Shown here in pieces: positions 6,632 to 9,359 of a stretch of DNA of 9,359 nt. The position numbers were made by a program, and so were the translations under genes. The stretch comes from Bacilli bacterium. Lineage in GTDB: Bacteria > Bacillota_I > Bacilli_A > RF39 > UBA660. The number at the start of each line of letters is the position of its first letter. Positions within the stretch are counted from its first letter, which is position 1. The stretch is taken from the NCBI GenBank assembly GCA_017470045.1, contig JAFUFG010000039.1, forward strand, positions 1-9,359. Reading direction: 5' to 3'. Under the pieces are notes generated by a model. The model was given only the letters and a program-made list of their open reading frames with translations, had not been told where the DNA came from and searched no databases.

Positions 6632-6648
6632 AAATACTTCTTTTTTTT
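6623..6648 (+). terminator. Terminator after rsmG
   Basis: AAGAAGTA (6623-6630) and TACTTCTT (6635-6642) form a perfect 8-bp stem closed by a GAAA tetraloop, followed by T to 6648. The rsmG stop TAG (6629-6631) is part of the hairpin. It ends the mnmE-mnmG-rsmG operon. Confidence 0.85.
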
Positions 6649-6685
6649 CTTTACATTTCTTTGTTAAGTTTCAGAATACTTTTTA

Positions 6686-6714
6686 TTGATAGAATAAAAA
6701 AAATGTTCTATAAT
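6686..6714 (+). promoter_or_regulatory. noc promoter
   Basis: TTGATA (6686-6691) and TATAAT (6709-6714) are separated by the ideal 17 bases, giving a strong housekeeping promoter. Transcription would start near 6721, leaving a leader of about 34 bases to the ATG at 6755. The arms of an imperfect dyad, TAGAATA (6690-6696) and TGTTCTA (6704-6710), lie across the spacer and could be an operator. Confidence 0.85.
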
Positions 6715-6754
6715 GATAATATAGGGTAACTAAAGAATGAAAGTAGGGGATCAT

Positions 6755-8065
6755 ATGAACGATAGCTCAAAAGATGAAGTTGTTTATTTATACTTAGATG
6801 ACATCATACCAAATCGTTTTCAACCAAGAGAAGTATTTGACGAAAAAGCATTAAAAGAATTAGCTGTTTCTATTAGAGAACACGGTGTAATTCAACCAAT
6901 TATTGTTAGAAGTGTAAATGGAAAATACGAAATTATTGCTGGTGAAAGAAGATATAAAGCAACTGCCTTAGCAGGATTAACAAAGATACCAGCAATTATT
7001 AGAGATTTAGACGATAAAGAAAGTTCAAAAGTAGCATTACTAGAGAACTTACAAAGAAAAAATCTAAGCCCTATTGAAGAAGCAAGAACTTTCCAAAAAA
7101 TATTAGAAATTGACCAAATGACTCAAGAAGAATTAGCAAAAACAATGGGAAAGAGTCAATCTTCTGTTGCCAATAAATTAAGATTATTATCGCTTCCTGA
7201 TGAAGTTCAAGATGCCTTATTAAAAGAACAAATCTCAGAACGTCATGCAAGATGCTTATTAAATATTCCAGATGTTGCAAAACAAAAGGAAATGTTAAAG
7301 AAAGTTATTAATAATAAAATGAGTGTTCGTCTTTTGGAAGAAGAAATTAAACAAATGTATCCAAAAGAAGAACCAGTGGTGGAAGAAGAGGATAATGATA
7401 GTGTTTCATTAGAAAATAACTTTGTAAATAATAACATTCTAATGCCTACAGCACAAGTATCATTACCAACGGATAATATTGGAAAAGTAAGAATCGCTCC
7501 TCCTCAAGAAGGACCAGTAGATGCCAGTGAAGGTGCTAAAGCTCCTGAATACATTAATTTTGGAGAAATTAATGATGAGGATGATGCAGACGATGCTGCT
7601 CCCACTCAACTTAATTTAGATAGTAATGTAGCTCCAGTAGATATTGCTCAAATGAAACAACAAGCTGCAGATCTACAATCACCATCCGCTTCTCAAAGTG
7701 GTGGACTAGATGCAATGCTTAACATTGGAGCAAATCCAAAAGGTGCAACAGTTGGGGGAAATGATTTTAAATACTTATCTCCAGCTGAAAAATTAATGAA
7801 AGAATCTGTTCAACCGGATCCAGAAATTCCATCAAACGACTACTTTAAACCAGATGAAACATTATCTGTTGACCCAGATGTTGAAAAAATACCAAGAAAT
7901 ATTCTTTCAGACTTAACGATTGATACAGCAGGATATACAGTAGATAAAGCAAAAGAACAAATCAAAGATTTGGTAGAAGATTTAAAGAACCATGGTATTA
8001 AAGTATCAAGCGATGAAATGGACTTTGATACAACGTATCAAGTAATCATAAAAATAGAAAAATAA
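6755..8065 (+). CDS. noc: Nucleoid occlusion protein Noc (ParB-like), long-linker variant
   Basis: Noc is a ParB-family CTP-dependent DNA clamp that stops division over the chromosome in Firmicutes. The ParB-type core is clear: YLYLDDIIPNRFQPREVFD (11-29), HGVIQPIIVR (43-52), CTP-binding GERRYKA (63-69), ENLQR (97-101) and the helix-turn-helix MTQEELAKTMGKSQSSVANKLRLL (122-145), whose GKSQSSVANKLRLL is Noc-like. The ParA-contact motif LGRGL of true ParB is absent, and ParB follows downstream. Residues about 203-385 are a low-complexity acidic, Pro/Ala/Asn-rich linker. The last 50 residues (VDKAKEQIKDL to YQVIIKIEK) match the Noc C-terminal dimerisation domain. At 436 residues it is far longer than B. 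subtilis Noc (283). The start at 6755 follows AGGGGA; an in-frame ATG at 6737 would add six residues. Neither start yields an obvious amphipathic membrane helix. Confidence 0.88.
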   Translation: MNDSSKDEVVYLYLDDIIPNRFQPREVFDEKALKELAVSIREHGVIQPIIVRSVNGKYEIIAGERRYKATALAGLTKIPAIIRDLDDKESSKVALLENLQRKNLSPIEEARTFQKILEIDQMTQEELAKTMGKSQSSVANKLRLLSLPDEVQDALLKEQISERHARCLLNIPDVAKQKEMLKKVINNKMSVRLLEEEIKQMYPKEEPVVEEEDNDSVSLENNFVNNNILMPTAQVSLPTDNIGKVRIAPPQEGPVDASEGAKAPEYINFGEINDEDDADDAAPTQLNLDSNVAPVDIAQMKQQAADLQSPSASQSGGLDAMLNIGANPKGATVGGNDFKYLSPAEKLMKESVQPDPEIPSNDYFKPDETLSVDPDVEKIPRNILSDLTIDTAGYTVDKAKEQIKDLVEDLKNHGIKVSSDEMDFDTTYQVIIKIEK

Positions 8066-8067
8066 CG

Positions 8068-8104
8068 AAAAACTTAGATATGAAAAAAGTATCTAAGTTT
8101 TTTT
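8068..8104 (+). terminator. Terminator after noc
   Basis: AAAAACTTAGATA (8068-8080) and TATCTAAGTTTTT (8090-8102) make a perfect 13-bp stem with a nine-base A-rich loop; the T run extends to 8104. Because A and T runs flank both sides it could also act weakly on the other strand. It isolates noc from parAB. Confidence 0.88.
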
Positions 8105-8114
8105 AATCGAAGTA

Positions 8115-8152
8115 CTAGAAATTTACCTAAAATCATTTAAAAAAATTTCTAG
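8115..8152. repeat. 10-bp inverted repeat in the parA promoter region
   Basis: CTAGAAATTT (8115-8124) and AAATTTCTAG (8143-8152) are perfect reverse complements separated by 18 bases. The CTAGAAAT element also recurs as a direct repeat (8115-8122 and 8149-8156). The dyad lies upstream of the predicted transcription start, so it is better read as a protein-binding site than as an RNA hairpin. Confidence 0.75.
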
Positions 8153-8164
8153 AAATGGTACAAT
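8136..8164 (+). promoter_or_regulatory. parA promoter with candidate operator
   Basis: TACAAT (8159-8164) preceded by TGG (8156-8158) is an extended -10, with a weak TTTAAA (8136-8141) 17 bases upstream as -35. The perfect palindrome ATTTCTAGAAAT (8145-8156) fills the spacer, where a bound protein would block RNA polymerase. ParA Shine-Dalgarno GGGTGAT is at 8185-8191. Confidence 0.65.
8145..8158. promoter_or_regulatory. Palindromic motif ATTTCTAGAAATGG, copy 1 (candidate operator)
   Basis: A perfect 12-bp palindrome (8145-8156) plus GG, in the parA promoter spacer. An identical 14-mer lies at 8960-8973 at the parA/parB junction. It keeps the TTTC/GAAA half-sites of known ParB-family targets but has two bases between them instead of four. 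The regulator is not identified. Confidence 0.5.
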
Positions 8165-8194
8165 ATATTTTGAAAATGGAAAATGGGTGATTAG

Positions 8195-8980
8195 ATGGGA
8201 AAGGTTATATCATTAGTAAATCAAAAAGGTGGAGTTGGAAAGACTACCACTAGTATCAATCTTTCTGCATCATTAGCAGTATTAGGGAAAAAAACACTAT
8301 TAATAGATTTGGATCCTCAAGGAAATACAACTACTGGTGTAGGAATTAATAAAGGTGAAATTGAAAAAAGTGCGTATGATGTTTTAATTGGAGAATGCGA
8401 AATAGCGGATGCCATGATTAAAACAAAATACAAAAACTTATATGTACTACCAGCAACAATTAACTTAGCTGGATTAGACATTGAATTAATGGAGAAGAGT
8501 AGACAAGAAACAGGATTCTCAAAAGGAGAACAACTAAAGAAGCATATTGAAGAAGTAAAAGAGTCTTTTGATTATATCATTATTGATTGTCCACCATCTC
8601 TAGGAATTATTACAACCAATGCTCTAACTGCATCAAACTCTGTAATAATACCAGTACAATGTGAATTCTTTGCACTAGAAGGAATTACACAATTATTAAA
8701 GACAATTATGTTGGCTCAAAAGAATTTAAACCCAACATTAGATATTGAAGGAGTATTATTAACAATGCTTGATTCTAGAACAAATCTAGGATTTGAAGTA
8801 GTAGATGATATTCGTAAATTCTTTAAAGAAAAAGTATACAATACAATCATTCCAAGACTTGTTAAACTTACAGAAGCTCCATCACATGGAGAACCAATTA
8901 TCGTATATGATCCAAAGAGCAGAGGTTCGGAAGCATATTTAAATTTAGCAAAGGAAGTGATTTCTAGAAATGGAAAATAA
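8195..8980 (+). CDS. parA: Chromosome-partitioning ATPase ParA (Soj)
   Basis: ParA/Soj is a deviant-Walker ATPase that binds DNA non-specifically as an ATP dimer. With ParB it moves and orients replicated origins, and in Bacillus it also regulates DnaA. The 261 residues carry the deviant Walker A KGGVGKTT (11-18, with signature lysine K11), IDLDPQGN (37-44), and Walker B YIIIDCPPSLG (127-137, D131). The length and the lack of an N-terminal helix-turn-helix domain identify the short, chromosomal Soj type rather than a plasmid type Ia ParA. Conserved C-terminal segments include LTMLDSRTNLG (189-199) and LVKLTEAPSHGEPI (222-235). It overlaps parB by 11 bases, so the two are translationally coupled. 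Confidence 0.96.
   Translation: MGKVISLVNQKGGVGKTTTSINLSASLAVLGKKTLLIDLDPQGNTTTGVGINKGEIEKSAYDVLIGECEIADAMIKTKYKNLYVLPATINLAGLDIELMEKSRQETGFSKGEQLKKHIEEVKESFDYIIIDCPPSLGIITTNALTASNSVIIPVQCEFFALEGITQLLKTIMLAQKNLNPTLDIEGVLLTMLDSRTNLGFEVVDDIRKFFKEKVYNTIIPRLVKLTEAPSHGEPIIVYDPKSRGSEAYLNLAKEVISRNGK
8960..8973. promoter_or_regulatory. Palindromic motif ATTTCTAGAAATGG, copy 2
   Basis: The 14 bases match 8145-8158 exactly. The palindrome (8960-8971) covers the first two bases of the parB start codon and the last codons of parA, directly after the parB Shine-Dalgarno AAGGAAGTGA (8951-8960). It could be a second binding site or a coincidence constrained by two reading frames. Confidence 0.4.
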
Positions 8981-9359
8981 TAACGAATCAACAACTAAGA
9001 GAAGAGCATTAGGTAGAGGACTAGAAGAATTATTCTACAATGAACCAATAAATTATGAAAAAGTAGAAGAAAAAATAATTAATGAAACTCCAAAAGAAGA
9101 AATTGTTAATGTTAAACTAGATGAGTTAAGAAGTAACCCTTATCAGCCTAGAAAAATCTTTGATGAAGAAGCATTACAAGAATTGGCATCTTCTATTAAA
9201 GAACATGGTGTATTCCAACCAATCATTGTTAAAAAGAGTATCAAAGGATATGAAATCATTGCTGGTGAACGAAGAGTAAAAGCTTCTCAAATGGCTGGTA
9301 AAACTGAAATTCCTGCAATTGTAAGAGAATTTGATGATACAGAAATGATGGAAATTGCC
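8970..9359 (+). CDS. parB: Chromosome-partitioning protein ParB (Spo0J), 5' part
   Basis: ParB is the CTP-dependent clamp that loads at parS sites near the origin and stimulates ParA. The first 130 residues are present and the frame is still open at the window end, so the truncation is only the window edge. The N-terminal RRALGRGLEEL (11-21) is the ParA-stimulating motif of true ParB. Then come LRSNPYQPRKIFDEEALQEL (53-72), the HGVFQPIIV strand (79-87) and the CTP-binding motif GERRVKA (99-105). The ENLQR box, helix-turn-helix and C-terminal dimer domain should lie beyond the window. Start codon ATG at 8970 overlaps the parA end in the -1 frame, with a good Shine-Dalgarno at 8951-8960. It shares its core with the upstream Noc, its likely ancestral paralogue. 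Confidence 0.95.
   Translation, partial: MENNNESTTKRRALGRGLEELFYNEPINYEKVEEKIINETPKEEIVNVKLDELRSNPYQPRKIFDEEALQELASSIKEHGVFQPIIVKKSIKGYEIIAGERRVKASQMAGKTEIPAIVREFDDTEMMEIA

Noticed and set aside
7402..7417. TGTTTCATTAGAAAAT in noc as a parS or Noc site
   Set aside because: Only 11 of 16 parS positions match and the centre is not palindromic.

Overview
The window is a stretch of chromosome from a low-GC Bacillota-type bacterium (Bacilli or a Mollicutes-related gut lineage are the likeliest). It lies beside the replication origin. Evidence is the gene order rpmH, rnpA, yidC, jag, mnmE, mnmG, rsmG, noc, parA, parB, all on the + strand. This is the classic Firmicutes origin-flanking cluster. Codons are A/T-rich (Arg mostly AGA), Shine-Dalgarno sites are strong, and a Noc-type ParB paralogue is present. 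In relatives dnaA and oriC lie just upstream of rpmH on the divergent side, so the origin probably sits just left of base 1. It is not in the window.

Layout. (1) 1-217: a consensus promoter, rpmH (ribosomal protein L34) and a terminator. (2) 212-2147: rnpA, yidC and jag form a tightly overlapping operon for RNase P protein, membrane insertase and KH/R3H RNA-binding protein, ending in a terminator built around the jag stop codon. (3) 2123-2728: two overlapping genes of unknown function are bracketed by a perfect 47-bp direct repeat. Each repeat copy holds a terminator plus an extended -10 promoter. This is the accessory-looking part of the window. (4) 2699-6648: mnmE, mnmG and rsmG make up a tRNA/rRNA modification operon ending in a GAAA-loop terminator. 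(5) 6686-8104: noc has its own promoter and terminator and encodes a Noc with an unusually long acidic linker. (6) 8115-9359: parA and the start of parB form the chromosome-segregation operon, with a palindrome in the parA promoter that recurs exactly at the parA/parB junction. The window cuts parB off.

The genes cover translation and RNA maturation (L34, RnpA, MnmEG, RsmG), membrane protein insertion (YidC with Jag), and origin segregation with nucleoid occlusion (ParAB, Noc). Most of it is conserved housekeeping DNA. Points worth a second look are the repeat-bracketed gene pair between jag and mnmE, the long-linker Noc that lacks a visible N-terminal membrane helix, the repeated ATTTCTAGAAATGG motif in parAB, and a contracted L34. 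No RNA gene, CRISPR array, insertion sequence, consensus parS site or gene-free stretch over 300 bases was seen.
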